64,000 nt of DNA from Deinococcus hopiensis KR-140 (GCF_900176165.1 NZ_FWWU01000005.1:62001-126000); one strand, 5' to 3'. Shown: positions 26,824-34,615, counted from the first letter of the stretch. The notes: a model not told the origin generated them from the letters alone. Made by a program: numbers and translations.

Positions 26824-26847
26824 CTATGCTCTGTCAACAGAAGATAG
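26824..26847 (-). promoter_or_regulatory. palindrome with TTGACA upstream of the C26/XRE-GGCT operon
   Basis: An imperfect 24-base palindrome (arms CTATGCTCTGT and ACAGAAGATAG, 9 of 11 paired) lies 24-47 bases before the ATG at 26800. On the minus strand its centre reads TTGACA, a consensus -35 box. I could not find a clear -10 at the right distance. The position suits an operator for the operon's own XRE protein. Confidence 0.45.
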
Positions 26848-27378
26848 GGGCAATACCCCCGGCGATATCCCCCATGTGGACGATAAATCTTCTGGCGGGC
26901 TTTGCAGCTGCAGGTGAGAAATTAAGAGCTATGTCCAGTGACACTTGACACTAATGTGCTGATTTATCTGTTGTGCAGGTAAATGGAGTAGGCTGCGGTA
27001 CAGCTGGCAGGGGAAGCCCAGGTCTGATCCGGTCCAAATGCAAGGGGGCGGAACCTCGGCGCCTACCGGGTTCCGCCTCCTTGCAGCTCACGCGCACCAG
27101 ATGCAGCCGTGGGGTGCCCCTGACTTGAGGCATGTGGATGAACACGGCCCTGGGTCGTTCCCAGCTGTAATCATCATTTCTTTGCCTCAGTGCGAGATTC
27201 TTCCAACTGCCCGGTCCAGTTCAAGGCATGCGGGTTCGTCTGCGTTCCGGTGCGTTCCGGCCCGTATGCCAGAGCGGGATGCCCCCGACCAGTTCAGCCA
27301 GTTCCTCCGCGTCCTTCCAGCCGACGTGGGCCGCCGCTGAATTCGGTGGGTGTCCCCGGAACCGTCCGAAGAACGTCC
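26848..27378. other. intergenic, no supported gene
   Basis: About 530 bases between the divergent start of the C26 operon and the end of the gene at 27387. Includes a short tandem repeat (TGCGTTCCGG twice near 27240-27259). Frames present are short and shadow-like. Confidence 0.35.
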
Positions 27379-27386
27379 TCAAGGCT

Positions 27387-27959
27387 TCAAGGTGCTGAGG
27401 GTGGAAGAGGGGAACCGCAATGGCGCCCGCAGGTGCATGCCCAGATTCTCCAGGAACTCACGTGTTGCCTGGGTGCCTGAGAAAGAAAGACGTCTTGGGC
27501 CCAGACGGCCATGCCCAGGGCCGCCAGGTCCTCAAGCGTCTTTGCCCTCCCCTTTGCAGCAGGCGCGCTTGGCTGTGGACCCGCCACTGCCTTTGCCGGG
27601 CGCTCAGGTTCGGGCGCCTGTCTGGGTTTCCCTTCCAGGAGAGGCACTTCGTCGGGACTCATCTCCGAGGCACTCAGCTCGATCACGTGCATGGGGAGGA
27701 ACCACGCGGTAACCACCCCCCCTTCTCCGGCCGCGTCGGGCGAGTGCCTCAGGACTTCGCCCGCAGGCGTACGGACGATGACGCCCGCAAAGCTTTGACG
27801 CTCGCCGTCAGGACGAAAGGCAAAGACCACTTGGTCCAGCACCGGGCGCGCATGCGGGTTGGGTTGATGGATCTCGGCAGACAGTTGCGCCAGGCGGTCG
27901 ATGGTGGACGCCGCCTCCGGGGAGGACATCAGCGACCGCGCGCGTGGCTGCACCTCCAC
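27387..27959 (-). CDS. uncharacterised protein, probably frameshifted at its 3' end
   Basis: 190 residues as read. The first 110 residues form a beta-rich domain (QVVFAFRPDGERQSFAGVIV, then EVLRHSPDAAG), followed by a Pro/Ala linker and a helix (TLEDLAALGMAVWAQDVFLS). The annotated C-terminus is Cys/Arg-rich and poor, while another frame from about 27475 gives TREFLENLGMHLRAPLRF and a stop at 27379, which looks natural. A single-base indel near 27478 is likely. Function unknown. Confidence 0.45.
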   Translation of the reverse strand: MEVQPRARSLMSSPEAASTIDRLAQLSAEIHQPNPHARPVLDQVVFAFRPDGERQSFAGVIVRTPAGEVLRHSPDAAGEGGVVTAWFLPMHVIELSASEMSPDEVPLLEGKPRQAPEPERPAKAVAGPQPSAPAAKGRAKTLEDLAALGMAVWAQDVFLSQAPRQHVSSWRIWACTCGRHCGSPLPPSAP

Positions 27960-28204
27960 TCGCCTTCACGCTCCTGCACATCATCCGACCGGCGAAGCGG
28001 AACAATCTCAAGCGGCGCAATCATGTTCTGAGCGTATTAGGCGCGCCGCAGGCCGGGCCCGGGTCCAGCCGATCCAAAGCTGCCTATCCTCCGGCCATAA
28101 CGCGGCTGGTTAAGTGCAGTAAAAGCCGCCTGTTGAACATCCGTGGGATGTGTGCAATGATTCCTGTAGCCCGCTCTGTTGGGTCAGGCACTCATTCTTG
28201 CCAG

Positions 28205-28251
28205 GGCGTCTTTATTTCTATTGCTTGTCAAGATAAAAAGATAAAGACGCC
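28205..28251. repeat. 11-base inverted repeat
   Basis: GGCGTCTTTAT at 28205-28215 pairs perfectly with ATAAAGACGCC at 28241-28251, with a 25-base AT-rich loop. It sits 16 bases before the stronger hairpin at 28268-28317. Confidence 0.55.
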
Positions 28252-28267
28252 TCTTAAGTAAATAAAA

Positions 28268-28317
28268 AAATAACGTAAGTAGAACTGCGAATAATTGCAG
28301 TTCTACTTACGTTATTT
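28268..28317 (-). terminator. 21-bp perfect hairpin followed by a T-tract on the minus strand
   Basis: Arms 28268-28288 and 28297-28317 pair without mismatch around an 8-base loop (GAATAATT). On the minus strand the stem is followed at once by seven T's, so it could end minus-strand transcripts, although I see no minus-strand gene before it. It lies about 120 bases upstream of the plus-strand gene at 28440 in an AT-rich island, so a regulatory or replication role is possible. Confidence 0.55.
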
Positions 28318-28439
28318 ACCCATTATACGAGGGAGAAAAAAGATGAATCAAAGATAGAAAAAATGTTATTCGGTAGATCGCGCTTAAGTAAAAGGTTGAT
28401 ATGCCACGCATAACAGAGCGGTATAGAAGGAGAAAGAAC

Positions 28440-28844
28440 ATGACGAAGTGGGATAAATTCGTTCTTGCAAAATTCATACAGATTCTCCGCTGCCTGATCG
28501 AGGAGGCGCACAGCAGGGAGATGGGCTTCAACACGGTTCTGGCTTTCCGTTACGCGATCACCGTCGTCATTGACGACTACTGCGGCGGCTCCCTGATGAA
28601 CGTCTCCAAGGCTCTCTTTTGCGGACTTCTCCGGGTTCTGCGCCGGCTTCAACCCGAGGTGTCCAAGGCTGAATTCGGGCGTCTTCTGAACCGCAGCGCG
28701 AGCTACGTGTACTGCCTCACCTCGCGTCAACCTGAGCACCAGGCGCGCTGCGCCCCTGGAACTACGAACGGGTCTTGCTGGCCTTTATGTATCCGCACGA
28801 CGCAGAGCGTCGTCAGAAAGGAGTGTGGCGCCTGTGACCTTTGA
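28440..28844 (+). CDS. possible antitoxin-like protein, likely frameshifted
   Basis: ATG 28440 has an excellent AGAAGGAGAAAG ribosome site. The first ~95 residues are helical, with a possible HTH (SKAEFGRLLNRSASYVYCL). The rest of the frame is Cys/Thr-rich and unconvincing, whereas the frame APGALRPWNYERVLLAFMYP, ending VWRL* at 28836, looks like the natural end. A one-base change near 28725-28740 would join them. The natural end would overlap the start of the PemK-like gene, a usual antitoxin-toxin layout. Confidence 0.5.
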   Translation: MTKWDKFVLAKFIQILRCLIEEAHSREMGFNTVLAFRYAITVVIDDYCGGSLMNVSKALFCGLLRVLRRLQPEVSKAEFGRLLNRSASYVYCLTSRQPEHQARCAPGTTNGSCWPLCIRTTQSVVRKECGACDL

Positions 28845-29190
28845 GTGGCTTTGCCCCGGCGTGATTGTCGAGCTGCCCCTTCCCCCGGTGCTGGGGGGGT
28901 GGGGCCTGGCGGGCAACCATCCGGTGGTGGTGATGGGGACTGACCCCGAGAAGCGCGAAATTTACGGCCTTGGGTGCACCAGCCGCCCGCGCCGCGAAGC
29001 CGACTACCTGCTGCCCCGGGGCGTGCTTGCCCTGACGCGCGACACCTTCGTGGTGACGTCAATGGTCCGCGAGCTTGACGAGTCCATCTGGCAACAAGGG
29101 CGGGTGCTGGACAGGCTTCCGGAGCCTTATATGCGTGAGCTCAGGCAGCGGGCGCGGCGGGCGCTGCGCGGCAAGGGTCTGGCACGGTAG
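28825..29190 (+). CDS. PemK/MazF-like growth inhibitor
   Basis: 121 residues from GTG 28825, or about three codons later from GTG 28834; an AAAGGAG site precedes both. The pattern CPGVIVELPLPP, HPVVVMGTD, IYGLGCTS, LTRDTFVVTSMVRELDES fits the SH3-like barrel of PemK/MazF endoribonucleases, in which a Pro-containing first strand and the later TSMVRELD strand are typical. The upstream gene would be its antitoxin. Confidence in the family is moderate because the active-site Arg and Thr cannot be assigned with certainty. Confidence 0.55.
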   Translation: MAPVTFEWLCPGVIVELPLPPVLGGWGLAGNHPVVVMGTDPEKREIYGLGCTSRPRREADYLLPRGVLALTRDTFVVTSMVRELDESIWQQGRVLDRLPEPYMRELRQRARRALRGKGLAR

Positions 29191-29217
29191 AAGGGCAGCC
29201 AGACCTTCCTGAACGCC

Positions 29218-29231
29218 CGCCTTTAAAGGCG
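29218..29231 (+). terminator. short palindrome after the PemK-like gene
   Basis: CGCCTTTAAAGGCG is a perfect 14-base palindrome 28 bases after the stop at 29190. It may be part of a weak terminator. A second, A/T-only palindrome (arms GAAAAAGAA/TTCTTTTTC) lies at 29290-29308. Confidence 0.35.
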
Positions 29232-29373
29232 CACTCGAGTTGTGCTCCAGCAGAACGGGACTTGTTCATTCAAGGCACCTGGATATATACGAAAAAGAAT
29301 TTCTTTTTCTACGCTCCGTGTTCCCGGAGTATTTACTTTGCTGCTGCAGCCGCCAGGCTGGCGCCCCCGCCCA

Positions 29374-29657
29374 CTACTTCATGGTGCACGCGGCCCAGCT
29401 CAGGCCTCTGCTAAAGGCAACGAGGAGGAGCTGTTGACCCTCTTCCACGCGCCCGTCGTCGACAGCTTCCATCAGCGCCAGGGGCACCGTGGCGCTCGAC
29501 GTATTGCCGTAGCGGTCCAGGTTGACCACTGCCTTGGCCAGCGGCATCTCAAAGCGCTCGCAGGCAGCCTGGATGATGCGGATATTGGCCTGATGGAGAA
29601 TGATCCAGTTCACATCTCCTGTGCTCAGGCCGCTTTTTCTCAGGACCTCTGCGCCAC
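29374..29657 (-). pseudogene. C-terminal fragment of 3-oxoacyl-ACP synthase III (FabH)
   Basis: The minus-strand frame encodes VNWIILHQANIRIIQAACER and LDRYGNTSSATVPLALMEAV, which hold the catalytic His (LHQAN) and Asn (YGNTSS) of FabH, and ends WAACTMK. The usual FGGGLSW is FSRGLSW. The N-terminal half, including the catalytic Cys, is missing; sequence before about 29657 belongs to the DUF429 gene. This is the complement of the N-terminal scrap at 23411-23518, but on the opposite strand. Confidence 0.8.
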
Positions 29658-30143
29658 TCTCCTCTTCCTGGCCGGCACCAGATCCCAACGGCGCAGGCTG
29701 GCCTGGGGATAGACCTCGAAGACACCCTGCGCTCCGCTGCGGTCGGTGACGCCCAGCGCCTGGAGCAGACCGGCGCAGCGCATGGTGGGCAGGGCGATCT
29801 TGTCGCTGGAGGCCGAGAGGGGCTGTAGACCCTGAGCCTTCATGTGGCGCTCAGTGTGCCGGTACATCAGTTCGTCGCGCAGGGTGTTGGGCCAGCCCGG
29901 AGGGTGAGGCCAGGCGAAGGCAAAAGCGCCCTGCACCGCTTCCAGAAATGCGCTGGGCCAGCCGAAGGGCGCGTCAATGGCCACCACCTGCGCCTGGGCG
30001 GCAAGCTCCAGCAGCGCCGCGTCGGTCATGCCGGCCTTCAGGAGGTGAAGTTCGGCTCCCTCCTCGCTCCACTCCACAAGGGCAGCGCCCGTATTTCGAG
30101 GCTGCGAGGCGAGGTCCACGCCAAGGCTGATCAGGGGAGTCAC
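29640..30143 (-). pseudogene. DUF429 protein truncated at its 3' end
   Basis: From ATG 30143 the first ~155 residues follow the DUF429 (predicted RNase H-like nuclease) pattern: GVDLASQPRNTGAAL, VVAIDAPFGWP, and GVFEVYPQASLRRWDL. The family's C-terminal third is absent; homology stops near 29680 and the frame closes after unrelated residues that overlap the FabH fragment. A junction between the two genes lies at 29657-29680. Confidence 0.7.
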
Positions 30144-30268
30144 CCCACCAGCTTAAAGTCGCTGCCACCCGCTCGGGAGGCCAGTGGAGCTGTGACGGTG
30201 GGTCTCTTGGCCAGGGTAGTCCCGCGCCATGGTCCTGAAATCCTGCTACGCCACCCCGCGGTTCTCGC

Positions 30269-30442
30269 TCATTCAGATGGATTCATCATGGTTGTACAGG
30301 CTGCCCTCCCGCAGAGAGGATCGTCCAGGTACATGAAGGCATGGTTGCTGTTGTCGTCAGTGAAAAAGACCCTGGCCCCGGGTGGCAGATCGAAAAAGTG
30401 ATGCGCTTCTCTACGCGCTTCCTCCACTTCTGCGGTGGCCAC
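30269..30442 (-). CDS. possible 57-residue protein or gene remnant
   Basis: From GTG 30442, 25 bases after the stop of the SUKH+HEAT gene, a frame encodes EVEEARREAHHFFDLPPGAR and VFFTDDNSNHAFMYLDD before a stop. The composition is protein-like and the gene would be in the same operon, but it may be only the end of a longer gene. No family recognised. Confidence 0.35.
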   Translation of the reverse strand: MATAEVEEARREAHHFFDLPPGARVFFTDDNSNHAFMYLDDPLCGRAACTTMMNPSE

Positions 30443-30467
30443 GCCAGGGCCTCCAGCTGGCCCGGCC

Positions 30468-31922
30468 TCAGTTCTTCCCCGGGTTGCGCTCCTCTAAGGC
30501 GCTGATGGCGCGGCGCGCGGCATCGGCGATGGTATACGCGTACCCCATGCCTCCGCCGCCCTCATCGCGAAAAGGCCGCTCCTCCTGCGAGAGCAGCGCC
30601 TCGAGCGCCGGGCGGGCGCGTTCATCCCCGATCTTTCCCAGGGCTTCAGCGGCTTCCAGCCGCAGGACCGGGTCATCGCCCTGGGTCTGCTGAATCAGGA
30701 GCGTCACGGCCTGACTGGCCCGGTGCTCGGCCAGCCTGCGGGTCAGGGCGGAGCGCACGGTCCCGCTCTTCTCCCGTTCCAGGAACGCGGTCAGGGCCGC
30801 TGTCACCGCGGGTTCCTGGAACTGGCCGAGCTTGAGGGCCCAGCCCTGCCGGACGTGGTCGCTGCCCTCCCGGTCCCACAGGTCCAGGAGGAGCGGGACC
30901 TTGGAACGAAGAACATCATCTGGCTGGTACTCGGCGGCAGACCGGCGGACAGAGGGGTCAGAATGGTTGAAGAGCGCGTCGGGCACGGGAAGCGGATCGC
31001 TGAACTTGCTGTTGACGTACAGGCCGGTGGAGACGACGTGCCTTGAGGCAAAGGCCAGCTCGATGGCGCGGCGCGTGAGGGCGTCTTCCCGTTTCAGCAT
31101 GAACAGGACGCTCTGGGAGGCGTCCTGATCCGCATCCTGCTCGAGCGCCCACAGGGCCGCGTCCTTCCAGTCCAGCAGGCCAGCGGTCTTCATGGCGTTC
31201 ACGATGCGGTAGATCTGACGCCCCTGGGCCTGACGCAGGAGGGCCCAGCTGATGTTCCCGAGTCCCCCGGCTCCGTTGGACGCGAGGACCGTGAGCAGGT
31301 CGGTGGCGAGTTCAACGTCCGGCTCGTTCATCAGCGCCCCTTGAAGTGGGGCCAGCAGCTCAGGACCGAGGGTGGGCGCCCGCATGAGGTTGTTCAGCGC
31401 GGCCTCGCGCCGCCGGAACGGTTCGCCCGCGTCGCTGGCGACGGCCACGGACGCTTCCGGATCCAGCGGCAGGCCGTACCCGAACCAGGTCATGTCGTAT
31501 CCGGCGAGGCTCTCGCGCAACCACGTCTCGTACCAGGTCAGGAAGTCGGGGAACTGCGAGAAGTGCGGGGCGCGTGCCATGTCCCAGTCCACGTACACGA
31601 TCTGGCCCCGGTAGGGTCCACTGACCATGAGCAGGACGTCGTAGGTGCAGCCCTGCGTCAGGAGCGTCAGCGCGCCGTCGTAGGCGGCCTCGCTGTCCTC
31701 ATCCAGGCCAAGCACCTCGTACCAGTCACCCACCTTCGGCATGTCCGGATGAAGCGGGGACGGATTGTTCAACACACCGCCTGTGCGTGTCTTGTCCAGG
31801 GGATAGAGGCCGTACGCCTGGCCCGCTCCTCCGTTGCCCACCTGCACAAGGAAGTCCCTGTACGCCTCTGGAAGGCGGACTCCGTGCTGGGCCTCGAATG
31901 CCTCCACGGCCTCCACGGGCAA
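30468..31922 (-). CDS. SMI1/KNR4 (SUKH) protein with HEAT repeats
   Basis: 484 residues as read from TTG 31922. The N-terminal ~165 residues are a SUKH-1 domain: AFEAQHGVRLPEAYRDFLVQ, GNGGAGQAYGLYPL, SGPYRGQIVYVDWD and the TWYETWL helix. From about 200 to the end there are HEAT-like repeats (DPVLRLEAAEALGKIGDERA). The natural start is probably further upstream: the same frame continues to 32015 (IERILQQLAELRRRRPDAFG) with an ATT where ATG would be expected. SUKH proteins often act as toxin immunity proteins. A decayed paralogue is at 58105-58495. Confidence 0.75.
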   Translation of the reverse strand: MPVEAVEAFEAQHGVRLPEAYRDFLVQVGNGGAGQAYGLYPLDKTRTGGVLNNPSPLHPDMPKVGDWYEVLGLDEDSEAAYDGALTLLTQGCTYDVLLMVSGPYRGQIVYVDWDMARAPHFSQFPDFLTWYETWLRESLAGYDMTWFGYGLPLDPEASVAVASDAGEPFRRREAALNNLMRAPTLGPELLAPLQGALMNEPDVELATDLLTVLASNGAGGLGNISWALLRQAQGRQIYRIVNAMKTAGLLDWKDAALWALEQDADQDASQSVLFMLKREDALTRRAIELAFASRHVVSTGLYVNSKFSDPLPVPDALFNHSDPSVRRSAAEYQPDDVLRSKVPLLLDLWDREGSDHVRQGWALKLGQFQEPAVTAALTAFLEREKSGTVRSALTRRLAEHRASQAVTLLIQQTQGDDPVLRLEAAEALGKIGDERARPALEALLSQEERPFRDEGGGGMGYAYTIADAARRAISALEERNPGKN

Positions 31923-32309
31923 GGGCGGGTTCAGCTTGAAGTTGTGCTTCTGCGCGCCGAAGGCGTCGGGTCTACGGCGGCGGAGTTCGGCGAGCTGCTG
32001 CAGAATGCGTTCAATTCGTGTCGTCTCTATACCTCAGGAAGATAGCAGAGGGAAAGCGGCGTAGGCATCTGGTGCCTCTCCGCACCGAGTACCATCTCCT
32101 GCACCAGCTGAGGAATGTTCGTGCGCGCTTCCGAACGCTTTGCCCGGCGTATTCGGACTTTTTTTCTGGGCGCTGGTGCCGGAAGGGCAGGCGCGGGGCT
32201 CAGCATCCTTGATCAGGGCAGCGACCAGGTAATCGCTGCCCGTCAGCAACTCGCCCTGCTCATGACGGGCTTGCCCGGCGCGTTCACCGGCCGCGACCTC
32301 TAGGGCCTG

Positions 32310-32430
32310 CAGCGTGAACTACAGCAGCGCCCGCGTGAACGGTACTCTCCAGCCCGGCGCCTCGGTGCTGGTCAGCGCTCTGGCAGGAATCGAAGGAACG
32401 CTCCAGGCCACGGGTGTCACTGTGCGCTGA
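32310..32430 (+). pseudogene. C-terminal scrap of a secreted-type protein
   Basis: The frame VNYSSARVNGTLQPGASVLV, then SALAGIEGTLQATGVTVR and a stop, looks like the end of a beta-rich repeat protein of the DUF5666 kind, with no start. Two strong hairpins follow, which suggests that it once was the 3' end of a real transcript. Confidence 0.35.
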
Positions 32431-32442
32431 AGGCTGGGATAG

Positions 32443-32462
32443 GGAGCGAGGATCCTCGCTCC
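32443..32462 (+). terminator. 20-base perfect palindrome
   Basis: GGAGCGAGGATCCTCGCTCC is self-complementary without a loop, 13 bases after the stop of the scrap at 32310-32430. It is the first of two consecutive hairpins. Confidence 0.4.
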
Positions 32463-32473
32463 AGGAAGAACCT

Positions 32474-32515
32474 AAGAGAAGCTGCCGTGCTCCTAGGGGC
32501 ATGGCAGCTTCTCTT
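32474..32515 (+). terminator. 13-bp stem-loop
   Basis: AAGAGAAGCTGCC (32474-32486) and its exact complement (32503-32515) flank a 16-base loop. On the plus strand it follows the palindrome above; on the minus strand it lies 28 bases after the stop of the small gene at 32543. It may terminate from both sides. Confidence 0.5.
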
Positions 32516-32542
32516 GGCAAAGTAGGGCCAGCGGTATCATGC

Positions 32543-32680
32543 CTACTTTTTGCTCGATTTCTTCACTTGGCTAAGTGCGCTTCCCGCCGCAGTCTTCGAC
32601 GCTTTGCTCGTGCGGCCATCACGTAGAACTTTGGATGCAGCAGTTGCAGCTTTGGGGCTGGTTGTCTTGCCTTTAGGCAT
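32543..32680 (-). CDS. small Lys/Ala/Ser-rich protein
   Basis: 45 residues from ATG 32680 with a full AAGGAGGTG ribosome site seven bases upstream. The sequence is low-complexity and basic (TTSPKAATAASKVL, then SKASKTAAGSALSQ, end KKSSKK). It strongly resembles the short 'hypothetical' proteins of about 45 residues that recur on plasmids in unrelated bacteria. A DNA- or RNA-binding role is plausible from the charge, but none is known. A stem-loop follows the stop. Confidence 0.65.
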   Translation of the reverse strand: MPKGKTTSPKAATAASKVLRDGRTSKASKTAAGSALSQVKKSSKK

Positions 32681-32883
32681 ATACACCTCCTTCATACGCT
32701 CTATACGTGTTCGCCCGCCGGAAGTTCCGTTGACTCCAACGTAGGTCACTTGAGAACAAAGAGGAAGCCTATTACGACAGCGCCTTCTCCAGGAGCCACT
32801 CGGCCAGCGTGAGCAGCCAGCAATCCCTGACATCGCCGCTCAGCAGCGCGCGTTCCCCCACACCTTCGTCTGCCCTGCTCCCG

Positions 32884-33573
32884 TCAGTCCTGGTAGTAGA
32901 ACAGCAACTTATGGAGGGGAAGAACCTTGTCACGCCCGAAAAAGTAGATCTTCAGGCCGGGGAACAGCACTCTCCTCATCTGCTCTTCCAGAAAAGTCCA
33001 GCCCACGGACTGCAGGGCTCGTTGGATGCGGGGCAACCACAACTCCGTCGATTCATCCTCGGGATCGGGTATCAGCGCATAGCGCGTCAGGTCGCTGAGC
33101 CAGATTCGGGCGTTCTCCACCTCGACGACGGAGTACGTTCCCCAGCCCTGCTCATTCCAGGTTCCTGCATCCACCGGCTCACCCGCCGTCAAGCCCTCGC
33201 GCCTCAGGGCGGCCATCACGGTAGCGTGCTCATCGGTGACATCCGGCCGCTCGCCCTCGCGCAGAAGTCCCTCGATCAACCACCGCACGTCGGTGCCAGG
33301 CTGCGCCTGGTGCGCGCAGCGGACCCAGAACCTCACCACCACGTCACGCAGAGCCTCAGGGATTCCGGGAGACAGGTCCACCCTCAACGCCTCAATAGTG
33401 TTCAGATCGGGTTGTTCACCCAGAAGGAGCAGGCTCCGCGCGGCCCACAAGTGTGCCGTCCGGTCCCCTTCAGCATGGCCCATGAAGGCTCTCAGTTCAG
33501 CGGCAGGTGGAGGTCGCAGGGTGGCCAGCGTGTCGCTCACGTTCTGCCGTGTCTGCCAGTCCGGCCGCTTCAA
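32884..33573 (-). CDS. uncharacterised helical protein
   Basis: 229 residues from TTG 33573, with no ATG or GTG further up in frame before a stop. The first half (LATLRPPPAAELRAFMGHAE, then HLWAARSLLLLGEQPDLNT) is HEAT-like; the second half has an acidic loop (PDPEDESTELWLP) and a basic aromatic end. It may be the C-terminal part of a longer HEAT protein. Function unknown. Confidence 0.5.
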   Translation of the reverse strand: MKRPDWQTRQNVSDTLATLRPPPAAELRAFMGHAEGDRTAHLWAARSLLLLGEQPDLNTIEALRVDLSPGIPEALRDVVVRFWVRCAHQAQPGTDVRWLIEGLLREGERPDVTDEHATVMAALRREGLTAGEPVDAGTWNEQGWGTYSVVEVENARIWLSDLTRYALIPDPEDESTELWLPRIQRALQSVGWTFLEEQMRRVLFPGLKIYFFGRDKVLPLHKLLFYYQD

Positions 33574-33737
33574 TGCCGCACACGGCGAACTGAACTGGAA
33601 AGGGTTGGCCCGTCAGCTCCTCGAGGCGACCACCTGGGAGACCCTGCTGGCTCTTCCCAGCGGTGGTTGAGCGGCCAACCGGGTTCTACGGCAGATGGCC
33701 GATGCTGGGCCGGTGGGTCCGCCTGTAGAACGGTGCC

Positions 33738-34613
33738 ATGGATGTCCTGCCCCTTCAGTACTTTGCCCAGCAGGTTCTACAGGAGGCGGTGCTGGACCTG
33801 AAGGTGCTGACGGACCGCTCCAGTCGCCTCGTGGTCCACGTGCAGACCCACGCGGGTGTCTGGGTGGTGAAGGCAGACGCTCAGGCAGGAACCTTCGCCC
33901 CGGAGATTGAGGCCCTGAAGCGGCTCGAACAGCACGGCTTTCCCGTGCAGCGTCCGGTCGCTTGGCAGGACGGACCGCCGGCCCTCCTGCTCCTGCCCTG
34001 GACCCAGGGCACCGAACCGGAGGTGGGGCCAGCAGCGCAGAGCATCGGGGCGCTTCTCGCGCACCTGCACCAACTCCCCGGGCATCTTCCGCCCCCTGAG
34101 GGTCTGACCTGGGCGCAGTGGATGCGGGGCTGGTTGCAGCACGCGCTGACGTACTGGCTGGCGACGGGCTTGGCACCCGCTGGTGCACCCACACGGCTCA
34201 GCCGCTGGTTCAGCCGTCTTGAATCCCTCCTCGAGAAGCGTGGCACGCAACTGATCCTGTTCGATGGACGGCCCGAGCATTTCATCGTGGCGCCTTCGGG
34301 GGATGTTGGGCTGATAGACGTCGCGGAGCTGCGGGCGGGCGACGGCCTGATGGACCTGGCTGTGATCGGGATTAATGGTCCGGGGCTTCTTCCAGGTGTG
34401 CTGCGTGGCTACGGCCCACTGACGCCAGGGGAGCAGGCCCTGCTTAAGTTCTACAGCTTGCTGCGCGCCCTCGCCGCTGCAGAATGGAATGAACGGGAGC
34501 TCGGAGGCGCCGACTGGCAACGCTTTCTGGAGGCTGCTGCCCTTCTGCTGCCCGGGGAGGGCTGCGTTGGACAGCAGCAAGATCAGGAGCACGCCGCCTT
34601 CACAGCGTGGTGA
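33738..34613 (+). CDS. aminoglycoside-phosphotransferase-fold protein
   Basis: 291 residues from ATG 33738. Features of the APH/choline-kinase fold are visible: VWVVKADAQAGTFAPEIEAL (ATP-site Lys and helix C Glu), a Leu-rich hinge PALLLLPW, and the catalytic region LILFDGRPEHFIVAPSGD followed by GLIDVAELRAGDGLMDLAV. The usual HGD of the catalytic loop reads FDG, so phosphotransfer may be altered or lost. Substrate unknown; resistance should not be assumed. Confidence 0.65.
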   Translation: MDVLPLQYFAQQVLQEAVLDLKVLTDRSSRLVVHVQTHAGVWVVKADAQAGTFAPEIEALKRLEQHGFPVQRPVAWQDGPPALLLLPWTQGTEPEVGPAAQSIGALLAHLHQLPGHLPPPEGLTWAQWMRGWLQHALTYWLATGLAPAGAPTRLSRWFSRLESLLEKRGTQLILFDGRPEHFIVAPSGDVGLIDVAELRAGDGLMDLAVIGINGPGLLPGVLRGYGPLTPGEQALLKFYSLLRALAAAEWNERELGGADWQRFLEAAALLLPGEGCVGQQQDQEHAAFTAW

Positions 34614-34615
34614 CG

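Noticed and set aside
28205..28317. CRISPR array or attC-type integron site
   Set aside because: Only two different hairpins occur, with no regularly spaced repeats and no integrase gene.
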